In this document: piece after piece, positions 17,801 to 21,840 of the stretch
Layout of the letters: each line of letters begins with the position of its first letter
Position numbering within the stretch: position 1 is the first letter of the stretch
Source: Symbiodinium natans
Lineage: Eukaryota; Sar; Dinophyceae; Suessiales; Symbiodiniaceae
Assembly (NCBI GenBank): GCA_905221605.1
Contig: CAJNDS010002088.1
Span: 658,001-691,872 of the forward strand
DNA length: 33,872 bases
Direction: 5' to 3'
Notes under the pieces: model-generated
Told to the model about the DNA's origin: nothing
Databases searched by the model: none
Seen by the model: the letters and a program-made list of their open reading frames with translations, nothing else
Made by a program: the position numbers and the translations under genes

Positions 17801-18424
17801 TTAGGGTTTAGGGTTTAGGGTTTAGGGTTTAGGAGCCGAGGGTGCAGGGATGGAGGGTTTGTGGGTTGAGGGCGTCTCTGCTTCAGAGCTTTCGGCCTTG
17901 CCCAGACACGAGGCCATAACAGGCGGGAATCCTTAGTTATTCTCAGCCCAAGAGCTAGATCCTACTTGCTCGGCAGGCCGGATATTAGTTCTCTTCCTCT
18001 ATGGCATCTAGTAAAGGATCATACTTCTGAGTCTTTTTCAGAGCATTTCTAGACCCATCCCCCTGAAAACGCCAGGTGTCAGGGTCTAGCTGGCTGGTTA
18101 TGAGTAGGGAATGAGGGAGGTCCCCTATAGAATCCCTCCCTTAAAGGATACACATATATACAGGGCCCCTAATTCCCTCATTCCCTACTAAGAACCAGTC
18201 TAGGGTCAACTCGGAGGTTCACGGGAAGCTGTAAGTAGGGCTATATAAGTATGCTAACGAATCTTATAACCCTACTTGGGGGTACTTCAAACACTACTTA
18301 TAAGTACCCATAAACCTCCAAGTAAGGTCTGTGCTGCTGAACCTCCAAGTAATCAAGGTCTGTGCTGCTGATCGATCTCGATGGGCCTCGCACACGCGCG
18401 GTTGGCGTGCAGGTGATGGGGTGA
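8794..18424 (+). CDS. split UPF0047/YjbQ-family gene (span of exons A-F, 5' incomplete)
   Basis: Six small exons join in phase into the C-terminal three quarters of a UPF0047 (YjbQ) protein. E. coli YjbQ is reported to have weak thiamine-phosphate synthase activity; the real role of the family is open. Visible family marks, in order: HTTTAITINEDE, APP, YEHN, NAHSHLL, SETIPV, GELVLGQWQ, LDGPRTRAVGVQ and a stop. Proposed introns: GA-AG (8885-9821), GT-AG (9864-10659), GA-AG or GT-AG (10705-16578), GC-AG (16649-17693), GC-AG (17722-18357). Exons B to F all start directly after AG|G, and exon A does too. The N-terminal exons, and probably about 20-30 residues between YEHN and NAHSHLL, were not found. 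The longest intron contains the KH gene. Family assignment is strong; exact joins B-C and C-D are inferred. Confidence 0.82.
8896..8983. repeat. TTTAGGG array inside UPF0047 intron
   Basis: About 12 units with three TTTGGGG variants, starting 11 nt inside the proposed intron A-B. Confidence 0.95.
8989..9090. mobile_element. MITE family G
   Basis: gggaccccaaatgttgaccc ... agtaggattcccttac ... ctacttagtatccgaaaccc. Related copies at 13379 and 14572. Confidence 0.55.
9270..9362 (+). CDS. exon-like frame within UPF0047 intron
   Basis: Acceptor ggtgtgctag|G, frame VGFDANLTLPATQVFLDPFA then WSRIEPAGEL, TGA 9360-9362. If exon A-B splicing is right, this is an alternative 3' exon, part of another gene, or a chance frame. 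The minus strand also reads MGSMCCFKVRRRVLFGTTQK with a GT donor. Confidence 0.3.
   Translation: MGFDANLTLPATQVFLDPFAWSRIEPAGEL
9472..9628. mobile_element. MITE family D, long near-perfect hairpin
   Basis: Arms of about 50 nt: ttcatggtacttactaacca and attataactgtacttataag on the left are matched exactly in reverse on the right, ending gaacctccaagt. It is the best preserved D copy; others at 10117, 18209, 19929, 27095, 27365, 28568 and 29890. Confidence 0.85.
9640..9733 (+). CDS. exon-like frame, unknown
   Basis: After cttcaatcctcag|CC a + frame LSAQWNLEDNDSRADSGSVG stays open into the array. It lies inside the proposed UPF0047 intron A-B, so it may be chance. Confidence 0.2.
9735..9808. repeat. 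TTTAGGG array just before exon B
   Basis: About ten units (three TTCAGGG). It ends 13 nt before the acceptor of exon B, so the G strand can also occupy the 3' end of an intron. Confidence 0.95.
9822..9863 (+). CDS. UPF0047 exon B
   Basis: Acceptor ctttgctacag|GAC. Fourteen codons DIAKFLRRMAPPEA match the helix after the HTT motif in UPF0047, including the conserved APP turn. Two donors are possible: GCG|GTCTTT at 9864 (phase 0, joins to EYEHN) and GG|GTAAGG at 9884 (phase 2, adds VFRLFSG). Confidence 0.72.
9903..9942. repeat. short TTTAGGG patch
   Basis: Three to four units within intron B-C. Confidence 0.8.
9963..10050. mobile_element. MITE family F
   Basis: ccccttaagtaaggaatgta ... agggttccttagatgg ... 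ggagtattccttaac. Confidence 0.6.
10117..10196. mobile_element. MITE family D, deleted copy
   Basis: Starts tacttggaggttcatggg, ends agaacctccaagt, with a shortened middle. Confidence 0.7.
10202..10347 (+). CDS. exon-like frame with poly-Pro
   Basis: Acceptor ctgcacggcag|AG, frame EDSRLMHSLSVDSFTTL, seven Pro from C runs, then VCKSAVSNAPSTTFIL. Within intron B-C of the UPF0047 model; could be an alternative or unrelated exon. Unknown family. Confidence 0.25.
10490..10521 (+). CDS. possible micro-exon
   Basis: taggcccccctcag|GAT opens DLEMLFAERHL and ends TT|GTGTTTGGGG, a donor running into a TTTGGGG/TTTAGGG patch. Phase 0 in, phase 2 out. It could be spliced between UPF0047 exons B and C if exon C starts at 10631 instead of 10660. 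Confidence 0.33.
10660..10704 (+). CDS. UPF0047 exon C
   Basis: Acceptor ggtggtaag|GAG. EYEHNQLDLRPASDK matches the YxHND-x-D-x-RP block that follows APP in this family. The frame is open upstream to at least 10623 (LRVIHVCGG) and downstream to TGA at 10747, so both borders are inferred. The preferred donor is AAG|GACTGC (GA); ATG TTT|GTCCAG would also keep phase 0. Confidence 0.65.
10825..10852. repeat. last CCCTAAA patch before the array-free block
   Basis: Three units. From here to about 13583 no heptamer array occurs. Confidence 0.85.
10858..10986 (+). CDS. exon-like frame, hydrophobic
   Basis: FNSLLAGALLITATLASVAR then ACACREPIPLNDDILTDWEG, TAA at 984-986 of this block (10984-10986). 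The first half could be a membrane segment. No family recognised; lies in intron C-D. Confidence 0.28.
   Translation, partial: FNSLLAGALLITATLASVARACACREPIPLNDDILTDWEGNL
11068..11160. mobile_element. diverged MITE family I copy
   Basis: gtggtcacttctctggatta then gggtcccttttgggtttggt; the right end is not clear. Confidence 0.4.
11283..11394. mobile_element. MITE family A, complete, TA flanked
   Basis: TA|TTCGCTTAAGAACCCCCTCC ... GGTTCTTAAGCAAA|TA, with the inner block ccttatactgcccctataag. The cleanest A copy, and it lacks the long homopolymers. Confidence 0.75.
11480..11616. repeat. 45-bp direct repeat, three copies
   Basis: Units start aaggcttggttaagaagtag at 11481, 11526 and 11571, each ending ccggaataaga(g). 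Almost identical. They end about 165 bp upstream of the KH start codon, so they sit in the probable promoter or 5' region. Confidence 0.93.
11713..11730 (+). promoter_or_regulatory. candidate splice or trans-splice acceptor
   Basis: A pyrimidine tract ttttttcctctcaag ends in AG at 11729-11730, 51 nt before the KH ATG, with no other ATG between. In dinoflagellates this is where a spliced leader could be added; it could equally be an ordinary intron end. Confidence 0.4.
11782..12482 (+). CDS. KH-domain RNA-binding protein, exon 1
   Basis: An in-frame TAA at 11761 makes ATG 11782 the first start. Residues 1-130 are low in known domains (acidic stretch ESESEDASEDYG near 57). A C18 run encodes Pro6 near residue 137. 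From about residue 155 a KH domain follows: FELVPRLIGRSALNIKKIY, then GARICGRGSG and EPLQLAVSC. The GRGSG and LQLAVSC marks are what I recall from dinoflagellate single-KH proteins. The GxxG loop reads GRSA instead of GRGG, so RNA binding may be weakened. Two donors are possible: GA|GATAAG at 12483 (gives CRSREFKETM, best family fit) or GG|GTATACG at 12516; both are phase 2. An uninterrupted frame to 12804 exists but leaves the family after VSC. Confidence 0.75.
12190..12207 (+). repeat. C18 run inside the KH coding region
   Basis: Eighteen C encode six Pro. A gain or loss of one or two bases would shift the frame ahead of the KH domain. Confidence 0.97.
12592..12694 (+). CDS. KH-domain protein, exon 2 (3' end)
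   Basis: Acceptor cactccacccag|G at 12590-12591. The frame FKETMVQVKGIAQHFRAFCR continues QQKLDLVELYVVQ and stops TAG at 12692-12694. It supplies the last KH helix and tail. Total 267 aa with the GA donor or 278 aa with the GT donor. The intron is 109 or 76 nt, tiny compared with the neighbouring UPF0047 introns and free of repeats. Confidence 0.75.
12695..13010 (+). other. probable 3' UTR and spacer of KH gene
   Basis: T/G-rich, with atgtgcatgtatacatgata and no repeat arrays or clear exon. No poly(A) signal of the animal type seen. Confidence 0.35.
13012..13182 (+). CDS. possible ORF downstream of KH gene
   Basis: + frame SDLGEAALITTIARMTQSRA to CSCYFDSM, TAG at 13180. Ala/Thr-rich, no motif. 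An overlapping + frame at 13161-13364 (HVVSTSVGTIRSHKVFVQVA) is equally open, so at most one is coding. Confidence 0.28.
   Translation, partial: DLGEAALITTIARMTQSRADVLTATERGVGLGTGSHSLLDPAAAAVSICSCYFDSM
13379..13519. mobile_element. MITE family G with 57-bp tandem duplication
   Basis: The left half gggggtttccagaaaatagg...tactatttatgt is present twice in tandem (13379 and 13436, period 57). The right end is tcatattttcgtacccccc. Confidence 0.75.
13583..13672. repeat. CCCTAAA array turning into CCCCAAA
   Basis: About seven CCCTAAA units then five CCCCAAA units, in two homogeneous blocks. Confidence 0.95.
13678..13775 (-). CDS. candidate exon between C and G arrays
   Basis: Minus frames: LAAETHGNSQPLRLWHRALD...ARLSSMSAGSPARL is open throughout; a second frame has SLYGCGIEPLI, which resembles TWLLHNMEPLI in the island at 19140-19250 (shared tgatcaagggctc on the + strand), suggesting related exons. 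Family unknown. Confidence 0.38.
13776..13912. repeat. TTTAGGG array turning into TTTGGGG
   Basis: About ten TTTAGGG units then seven TTTGGGG units, then degenerate ends. Confidence 0.96.
14023..14349 (+). CDS. ORF with possible membrane segment, uncertain
   Basis: Starts MVLHGMNGCNAAAKQQHEVK, contains the hydrophobic TSIVFLVLGSCYIYLYLKVY, then SKQDRAAIDRNWMSQARHW before heptamers (GLGFLG repeats). The middle AT-rich part (agtactatacttcaatag) has stem-like symmetry and may be a MITE; the minus strand is also open at 14190-14285. Confidence 0.25.
   Translation: MVLHGMNGCNAAAKQQHEVKTTKEDTLWVLKYYTSIVFLVLGSCYIYLYLKVYTFFQELLQSRALRTSKQDRAAIDRNWMSQARHWDCWGFMGLGFLGLGFLGSGFRV
14382..14560 (+). CDS. 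possible exon with Lys6 and Pro runs
   Basis: AYPKKKKKKLVTPCSSETA then six Pro then RNATAPVDTMSICTSV. The Lys run comes from an AAG microsatellite and the Pro run from a C20 tract, so it may be no more than translated repeats. Confidence 0.22.
14572..14700. mobile_element. MITE family G interrupted by CCCTAAA units
   Basis: Left part gaaaataagggtcccgaata ... agtaggattcc, then five CCCTAAA-like units (14624-14659), then gggaccccaaaaaggtgccc ... atcggaaacccccc. The copy at 8989 has no array at this site. Confidence 0.7.
14752..14835. repeat. C-strand array with AAACACC variants
   Basis: CCCTAAA, CACCAAA and CCCCAAA units mixed. 14836-15054 is a decayed array of cagccctaaa-like fragments without a recognisable gene. 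Confidence 0.85.
15055..15130. repeat. CCCTAAA array
   Basis: Left flank of the short exon copy at 15192. Confidence 0.9.
15192..15213 (+). pseudogene. decayed copy of exon at 15757
   Basis: aatctcccgcag|CCTCAGGGCAAGAGCC parallels aaatcccgcag|CCGCAGGGCAAGGGCA. It encodes PQGKSPQ before meeting GTTTAGGG at 15214, which would act as donor. Confidence 0.45.
15207..15330. repeat. TTTAGGG array with TTTGGGG and TATAGGG variants
   Basis: A higher-order pattern is visible: the trio TTTGGGG-TATAGGG-TTTAGGG occurs more than once. Its C-strand counterpart recurs at 15600-15700. Confidence 0.9.
15400..15490. repeat. degenerate TTTAGGG array
   Basis: TTTAGATTTAGGG and TTTACGG variants. A family F fragment follows at 15494-15550 (gaatattgcctgaaacagtt). 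Confidence 0.85.
15570..15742. repeat. CCCTAAA array with CCCTATA variants
   Basis: Contains CCCCAAA-CCCTAAA-CCCTATA trios that match, in reverse complement, the array at 15207-15330. The two may be an inverted duplication around the G-rich middle. Confidence 0.9.
15757..15804 (+). CDS. terminal exon, unknown protein
   Basis: Acceptor aaatcccgcag|C, then PQGKGTLEEFMAQDL and TGA at 15802-15804, between a C-strand and a G-strand array. Very protein-like and short. Lies inside UPF0047 intron C-D, so it belongs to another transcript. A decayed copy lies at 15192. Confidence 0.5.
   Translation, partial: PQGKGTLEEFMAQDL
15835..15925. repeat. TTTAGGG array
   Basis: Starts with GGGGTTTA variants, then about six clean units; decayed units to 16000. 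Confidence 0.92.
16028..16200. mobile_element. family J fragment followed by MITE family E
   Basis: E copy 16085-16200: ctactaggatgcccagtagt ... ggtttaggttcccttataaa ... actgggcagcctagt. It is nearly identical to the copy at 22023-22136, so both moved recently. Confidence 0.8.
16262..16331 (+). CDS. possible UPF0047 middle exon or unrelated frame
   Basis: + frame RIEYRQYVPGIRPGALETPL then WMH, with CAT|GTCAGG a phase-0 donor that would join EPKNAHSH of exon D. The segment lies where a missing middle exon is expected, but I cannot match it to the family with confidence; the minus strand is also open. Confidence 0.22.
16320..16408. repeat. TTTAGGG array
   Basis: About 12 perfect units, directly followed by MITE C. 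Confidence 0.97.
16411..16538. mobile_element. MITE family C
   Basis: aagggtagttacatgggtcc ... ggtcccttacctccctg ... gggaccatgtagctacccta. Ends resemble telomere units (TAGGGTAG) and abut an array. Other copies at 18906 and 22745. Confidence 0.8.
16579..16648 (+). CDS. UPF0047 exon D
   Basis: Acceptor gcacctgtcag|GAG. EPKNAHSHLLAITIGQ then SETIPVT: the NAHSHL histidines and the SETIPV strand are the most conserved part of this UPF0047 subfamily. Donor ACAG|GCTTCA is GC-type; the frame beyond it stops soon (TAA at 16669). Phase 0 in, phase 1 out. Confidence 0.92.
16709..16738. repeat. short CCCTAAA patch in intron D-E
   Basis: Four units. 16740-16800 carries no clear feature. Confidence 0.9.
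16803..17036. repeat. two TTTAGGG arrays
   Basis: 16803-16870 degenerate and 16989-17035 clean (six units), separated by a 115-bp unique piece with a weak family I resemblance (aggggacccaaaaccgg). Confidence 0.9.
17044..17129. mobile_element. MITE family B copy
   Basis: acagtccttaatagtaatta ... actataatccctaattagga ... ggggaacatcccaa. The left terminus is missing. Confidence 0.7.
17285..17362. repeat. TTTAGGG/TTTGGGG/TGTAGGG array
   Basis: Mixed array in intron D-E. The 95-bp piece to 17460 (cttgaggtagattcctgaac) shows no gene. Confidence 0.92.
17460..17650. repeat. CCCCAAA/CCTCAAC array before exon E
   Basis: Variant C-strand array ending about 43 nt before the acceptor of exon E. Its minus frames yield two spurious ORFs (WGLGF-type repeats). 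Confidence 0.9.
17694..17721 (+). CDS. UPF0047 exon E (28 nt)
   Basis: Acceptor ctcgaccgcgcag|GC. With the G left by exon D it reads GGELVLGQWQ; LGxWQ is the diagnostic turn of UPF0047. The GC donor TGGCA|GCTCCT in phase 2 joins exactly to exon F (Q then SVLL). Flanked by C-strand and G-strand arrays. Confidence 0.88.
17753..17832. repeat. TTTAGGG array after exon E
   Basis: About eight units, 30 nt into intron E-F. Confidence 0.95.
17833..18084. other. unique intron sequence
   Basis: Decayed heptamers, then about 200 bp without array or credible exon. Confidence 0.5.
18085..18203. mobile_element. MITE family H
   Basis: tctagctggctggttatgag and tagggaatgagggag on the left are matched by attccctcattccctactaa and gaaccagtctag on the right. 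Only one copy in the window. Confidence 0.75.
18209..18324. mobile_element. MITE family D abutting exon F
   Basis: actcggaggttcacgggaag ... acttataagtacccataa acctccaagta. Its right end is repeated (acctccaagta at 18340) together with the first bases of exon F. Confidence 0.78.
18325..18371. repeat. direct duplication of exon start and MITE end
   Basis: aggtctgtgctgctga occurs at 18325 and again at 18357; between them lies acctccaagtaatca. The first copy also has AG|G and could act as a cryptic acceptor. Confidence 0.9.
18358..18424 (+). CDS. UPF0047 exon F (3' terminal)
   Basis: Acceptor ctccaagtaatcaag|G. SVLLIDLDGPRTRAVGVQVMG then TGA at 18422-18424 gives the family C-terminus: the LDGPR loop and the last strand. 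A longer ORF in another frame covers the region but has no family support. Confidence 0.9.
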
Positions 18425-18665
18425 GCCCAGAGGAAAGGAGGCAACGCCAGACCGCACATTTCAGGGATTCAAAGCCGATGGTTCTCAACCCTAAACCCTC
18501 AACCCTAAACCCTGAACCCCAAGTTGGAATTATCAGTTTTCAGCTTAGGGCTGAGGGTGCCTGAACCTCAACCCCCTCCGGGTTCGGGGTTCAAGGCCTA
18601 GGGTTCAAGTAGGTTGAGGGTTCAAGCCGTGGGGCTTTTAGGGTTGTTAAGGGACGGGGGGGGGG
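18425..18665. other. 3' flank of UPF0047 gene
   Basis: A few CCCTAAA units at 18487-18515, then decayed repeats. gggattcaaagccgatggtt near 18465 recurs at 28483, a hint of a dispersed element. No terminator motif recognised. Confidence 0.4.
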
Positions 18666-18783
18666 GGGTTTAGAACCCAACGTTCCCTCATACTGCCTAG
18701 TACTCCCAAAAACTCCCTAAGCTTCAAAAACGGCTCACTGGGTACCTGCCCCCCCTTGAAGCCCCCCTCCCTTAAGAACCCCA
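18656..18783. mobile_element. dispersed element K with G run
   Basis: After a G12 run: gttccctcatactgcctagt, actccctaagct, gggtacctgcccccccttga, cctcccttaagaa. Shares the order of blocks with 26240-26340. Confidence 0.5.
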
Positions 18784-18829
18784 TGAGTTAGGGTCTTAGG
18801 GTTCGGGGATTTTGTGAAAGGGTAGTGAT

Positions 18830-19053
18830 GGGTTTAGGGTTTAGGGTTTAGGGTTTAGGGTTTAGGGTTTAGGGTTTAGGGTTTAGGGTTTAGGGTTTAG
18901 GGTTTAGGGAGTTACATGGGCCCTGATTATGGTCCCTTACCTCCCTGAAATTGTTCTGATGTACGGGCTCATGGGTTGTTTAGGGTTTAGGGTTTAGGGT
19001 GCATAAGGGGTATATAGGGGGTATATATGAGGTATATAAGAGGGATGCCCTAA
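18830..19053. mobile_element. TTTAGGG array fused to MITE C with inner heptamers
   Basis: About 11 units (18830-18906) run straight into gttacatgggccctgattat of family C. Three more TTTAGGG units lie inside the element at 18978-18999, where the other copies have none. Confidence 0.75.
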
Positions 19054-19059
19054 GCCCTA

Positions 19060-19322
19060 AACCCTAATTCCTCTATGGTCTCTTTTGAAGCTTTGGGTTC
19101 TTCGTCCACAGCTTGTGCCCAATGAACCCTACACCCTAAAGCCCAAACCGCACATCTTGCAGACATGGAAGCGTCCCCTCGTTGCTGATCAAGGGCTCCA
19201 TGTTGTGCAGTAGCCATGTAGAACAGGTCCATGCACAAAAGGTAGCAGTGGGATTCCTTAGTGTTTAGAAATTTCGGGCTTCGGGGGGCGAAAGTTGGCT
19301 CAGTCTCCATGGCCTCCAGCAT
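19060..19322 (-). CDS. candidate minus-strand exons, frame uncertain
   Basis: One frame (MLEAMETEPTFAPRSPKF ... ESHCYLLCMDLFYMATAQHG) is open for 90 codons. Another, CSTWLLHNMEPLISNEGTLP, resembles the island at 13678; a third after gatcag| reads RGRFHVCKMCGLG with a CxxC pair. The island has probably one true exon on the minus strand, but I cannot choose. Confidence 0.33.
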
Positions 19323-19472
19323 TCATACCTCAAGGACAGCCAGCACATGAGAGGCAGGGGCCACGTAGCATCACACACGGTTTTGAGCTCCGGCGTGCTA
19401 CCCAGCCTCCTGCTCAAGAGAGGCCTGCGGCGAGGAGGCCCCCTCGCCTAGGAAGGGTGTTTAGGGTCGTAG

Positions 19473-19582
19473 CTTGGGATGTTCCCCCTTATACTAACGG
19501 TCCTTAAGAGGGATTATAGTACCCCGATTATCATCCCTATTAAGGAATTAAGGACTGTGAGTATGAGGCCGAACATCCCAAG
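19473..19582. mobile_element. MITE family B, intact
   Basis: cttgggatgttccccctta, tactaacggtccttaagagg ... attaaggactgtgagtatga ... gaacatcccaag. Confidence 0.8.
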
Positions 19583-19613
19583 TTGCAGCGGTGGGAGTTT
19601 CAGCCCTTGGGGT

Positions 19614-19742
19614 CTAATCTTTGGGTGCTCCGGCTTTGCCAGGGGCCTTCTCGTTATTGGGTCTCTCATGTAGAAGTCTGTGGTGCTCCTTATTGGCTAC
19701 GTTTAGGGCCTCAAAGGGGCGCATGCACACACAAAACTCCAT
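19614..19742 (-). CDS. candidate terminal exon or small ORF
   Basis: ATG at 19742 (minus) opens MEFCVCMRPFEALNVANKEH then HRLLHERPNNEKAPGKAGAP, TAG at 19614-19616. gcccctttgag|G is a possible acceptor inside. The + strand is also open (RWEFQPLGSNLWVLRLCQGP). Unknown family. Confidence 0.35.
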   Translation of the reverse strand: MEFCVCMRPFEALNVANKEHHRLLHERPNNEKAPGKAGAPKD

Positions 19743-19859
19743 TGTGGGATCAGTCAATTGGTACTACCCTCGAGCAAGGACATCCAACCACCCGCCGACC
19801 CCAAAACCTTTAACCCTGAACCCTTACCCTAAACCCTACCTGTTAACTCCCTCCTGCAG

Positions 19860-19925
19860 CTGTCTGTTTGTGACCCTGTAGGTCAGGCCATCAAGCACGT
19901 GATTGAAGTCAGAAGACCTGCTTAG
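19860..19925 (+). CDS. candidate terminal exon
   Basis: Acceptor actccctcctgcag|C; LSVCDPVGQAIKHVIEVRRP then A and TAG at 19923-19925. A second acceptor ccctgtag|G lies inside. Helical and protein-like; unknown. Confidence 0.42.
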   Translation: MSVCDPVGQAIKHVIEVRRPA

Positions 19926-19928
19926 AGT

Positions 19929-20051
19929 TGACCTGGAGCTCACGGGTAATTGGCTATTAGTGGGGCTAGAAGTATGGTAGCTATACTCATAACCCCTAAT
20001 TATCTACAGTGCTGATAAACCAATTTGTAACGATGCAGGAACCCCCAAGTA
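19929..20051. mobile_element. MITE family D, diverged
   Basis: acctggagctcacgggtaat ... ataaccaatttgtaacg-like arm ... aacccccaagtaca. Confidence 0.6.
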
Positions 20052-20192
20052 CATCCTAAACCCTGAACCCTGAACCCTGAACCCTAAACCCTAAACCCTA
20101 AGCCCTACCCCCTAAACCCTAAACCCTAAACCCTAAACCCTAAACCCTAAACCCTAAACCCTAAACCCTAAACCCTAAACCCTAAACCCTAG
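20052..20192. repeat. CCCTAAA array
   Basis: Three CCCTGAA, then about 16 CCCTAAA units. Confidence 0.97.
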
Positions 20193-20207
20193 GCTACTTT
20201 GCCAGAG

Positions 20208-20305
20208 GAGACGGTCACAGCCGCCAGCATGGATGGCACGCAAGCATTCTTTACCAACTTGGCCATTGGAGCTGCGGGAGCCCCTGAGAGGGAGTCAAGG
20301 GAGGG
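20208..20305 (+). CDS. exon, donor is GTTTAGGG
   Basis: Acceptor ggctactttgccagag|GAG (or two bases earlier); EETVTAASMDGTQAFFTNLA then IGAAGAPERESRE, and the exon ends GAG GG|GTTTAGGGTTTAGGG. Left flank is a C-strand array 15 nt away, right flank the G-strand array with no gap. Unknown family. Confidence 0.5.
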
Positions 20306-20373
20306 GTTTAGGGTTTAGGGTTTAGGGTTTAGGGTTTAGGGTGTAGGGTGTAGGGTTTAGGGTTTAGGGTTTA
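20306..20373. repeat. TTTAGGG array starting at a donor
   Basis: About nine units, two TGTAGGG. Confidence 0.96.
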
Positions 20374-20590
20374 GGGATCACTTCGGGTCTAGGGTGCAGA
20401 GTTGAGGGGCACCATGACCCCAGTGACAGCCCGATTATAAACCCTAAACCCGACTTTTTGGCCTCAGCAAACCGGGGCTTTTGGTTCTGAGGTTCTTGGG
20501 GGGGAGGGGGGGGGGGGGGGGGGGCGGGGAGTTCTGGTGGTCAAGCCATCCACGGGCCTCTTTCGAAACAGGGTTTATAGGGTTGAGGGT
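20374..20590. other. island with G-run
   Basis: Short CCCTAAA patch at 20440, then a G tract 20497-20523. The minus frame across it (KEARGWLDHQN, Pro7) is part of a 135-codon ORF built from repeats; not accepted as a gene. Confidence 0.5.
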
Positions 20591-20715
20591 TGAGGGTTTG
20601 CCTTGCGTACTCAAGGTGGTCACAGGGGTGCCTTGTGTACCTAAGTGGGCCGCGAGAGGTGCCTTGTGTACTTGAGTATAAAATTGCCTTGCGTGTTTTA
20701 TTGGGCCACAAGGGA
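20591..20715. repeat. degenerate ~30-bp minisatellite, four units
   Basis: Units share gtgccttgtgtacctaagtg and gggccacaaggg. No link to a known element. Confidence 0.75.
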
Positions 20716-20909
20716 TTAGGGTTTGGGGTGGTTGAGGGGTGCCGGAACACGTTTTAGAGGAACAGAGGCTTGGAAGAGTCACCCCCTCACCCCCCCCCTT
20801 GCGCAGTCTGAGGCACACTGGCTCTCTTCTGGGTTTCCCTATACAAGCCAACCCTGAACCCTAAACCCCTAAACCCTAAACCCAACACCCTAAACCCTAC
20901 ACCCTAAAC

Positions 20910-21528
20910 TTGGGTTCGGCCGGTCCACACTAACAGTCACCACCAGCAGACCCACAAATAAAAGCACCCGGTAAATGCCAAAAAATTGACTGAGATTCCT
21001 GCTATTCCTGGTGCTATTTCTGGTGCTATTTCTGGTGCATTTTTTTGTGCTATTCCTGGTGCTATTTCTGGTGCTATTTTTTGTGCTATTGTTTGTGCTA
21101 TTTCTGGTGCTATTTTTTGTGCTATTGTTTGTGCTATTTCTGGTGCTATTTCTGGTGCTGTTGCTGGTGCTATGTGACTAACAATCACCATCAGCAGACC
21201 CACAAAAAACAGCACCCGGTAAATGCTAAGCTGATAAAATTGACTGGGATTCCTGGTGCTATTTCTGGTGCTATTGTTTGTGCTATTTCTGGTGCTATTT
21301 TTTGTGCTATTCCTGGCGCTATTTCTGGTGCTATTTTTTGTGCTATTGTTTGTGCTATTTCTGGTGCTATTTCTGCTGCTATGTGACTAACAGTCACCAC
21401 CAGCAGACCCACAAAAATAAGCACCCGGTAAATGCTAAAATTGACTGGGATTCCTGGTGCTATTTTTGGCCTGTGTGTTATAAGGCCACAGCGTTATTTG
21501 ACTGTTAGTGTGGACCGGCCGAACCCAA
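20910..21528. mobile_element. 619-bp element with perfect 30-bp terminal inverted repeats
   Basis: Ends 20910-20939 and 21499-21528 are exact inverted copies (ttgggttcggccggtccaca...). The interior has three direct units starting taacagtcaccaccagcaga and aagcacccggtaaatgc, each followed by a 12-bp minisatellite (ggtgctatttct / tttgtgctattg). The element lies between CCCTAAA patches and its terminal CCCAA merges with them. The four ORFs inside (AISGAIFCAIVC and PEIAQTIAQKIA repeats) are frames through the minisatellite. Probably a non-autonomous DNA transposon or foldback element. Confidence 0.85.
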
Positions 21529-21551
21529 CCCTAAACCCTAAACCCAATGAG

Positions 21552-21607
21552 AAGCTCCCACCCAATGAGGTGGTGGTTCCGGGCCTTCTATTGCACGGAT
21601 CTCAGAC
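21552..21607 (+). CDS. small exon with GTGAGC donor
   Basis: Possible acceptor cccaatgag|A; KLPPNEVVVPGLLLHGSQT, then donor AC|GTGAGCTG at 21608. Minus strand has stops. Unknown family. Confidence 0.42.
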
Positions 21608-21619
21608 GTGAGCTGAAAA

Positions 21620-21750
21620 CCTGTAAAATGTATTCCGCTGGGATTTCCAGAAACCCCCATAACCCAAGTGTACCTCCAAACCCTAAACCTTAAACCCTGA
21701 ATTCAACCCTGTCCTCCCTATGGCTGCTTGAGCGTCGATCCTTCAAGGCC
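21620..21750. other. family G fragment and heptamer remnants
   Basis: tgggatttccagaaaccccc resembles family G ends; CCCTAAA remnants at 21678. No gene. Confidence 0.4.
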
Positions 21751-21840
21751 CTAAGCGGATTCAGGGTTTGAAGACGAACTCTTCGTCGCTAGGAGGATCC
21801 CAAGCGCTGTGCGGCTGTTCCGGCCTCTTTCTAGAGCCTT
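21751..21840 (-). CDS. minus gene, last exon
   Basis: Acceptor aaccttcag|A; KALERGRNSRTALGILLATK then SSSSNPESA, TAG at 21751. In phase 0 with the exon at 21898-21993 across the 57-nt heptamer intron. A different frame using cagaag|G (RKRPEQPHSAWDPPSDEEF) is also attractive. Confidence 0.5.
   Translation of the reverse strand, partial: KALERGRNSRTALGILLATKSSSSNPESA

Noticed and set aside
20444-20851. 135-codon minus ORF
   Set aside because: Built from a G-run, a 30-bp minisatellite and heptamers; no motif, and its frame has no independent support.
20937-21424. Ala/Ile-rich ORFs on both strands
   Set aside because: All are frames through the 12-bp minisatellite in the 619-bp element; open in every frame because the unit lacks stops.
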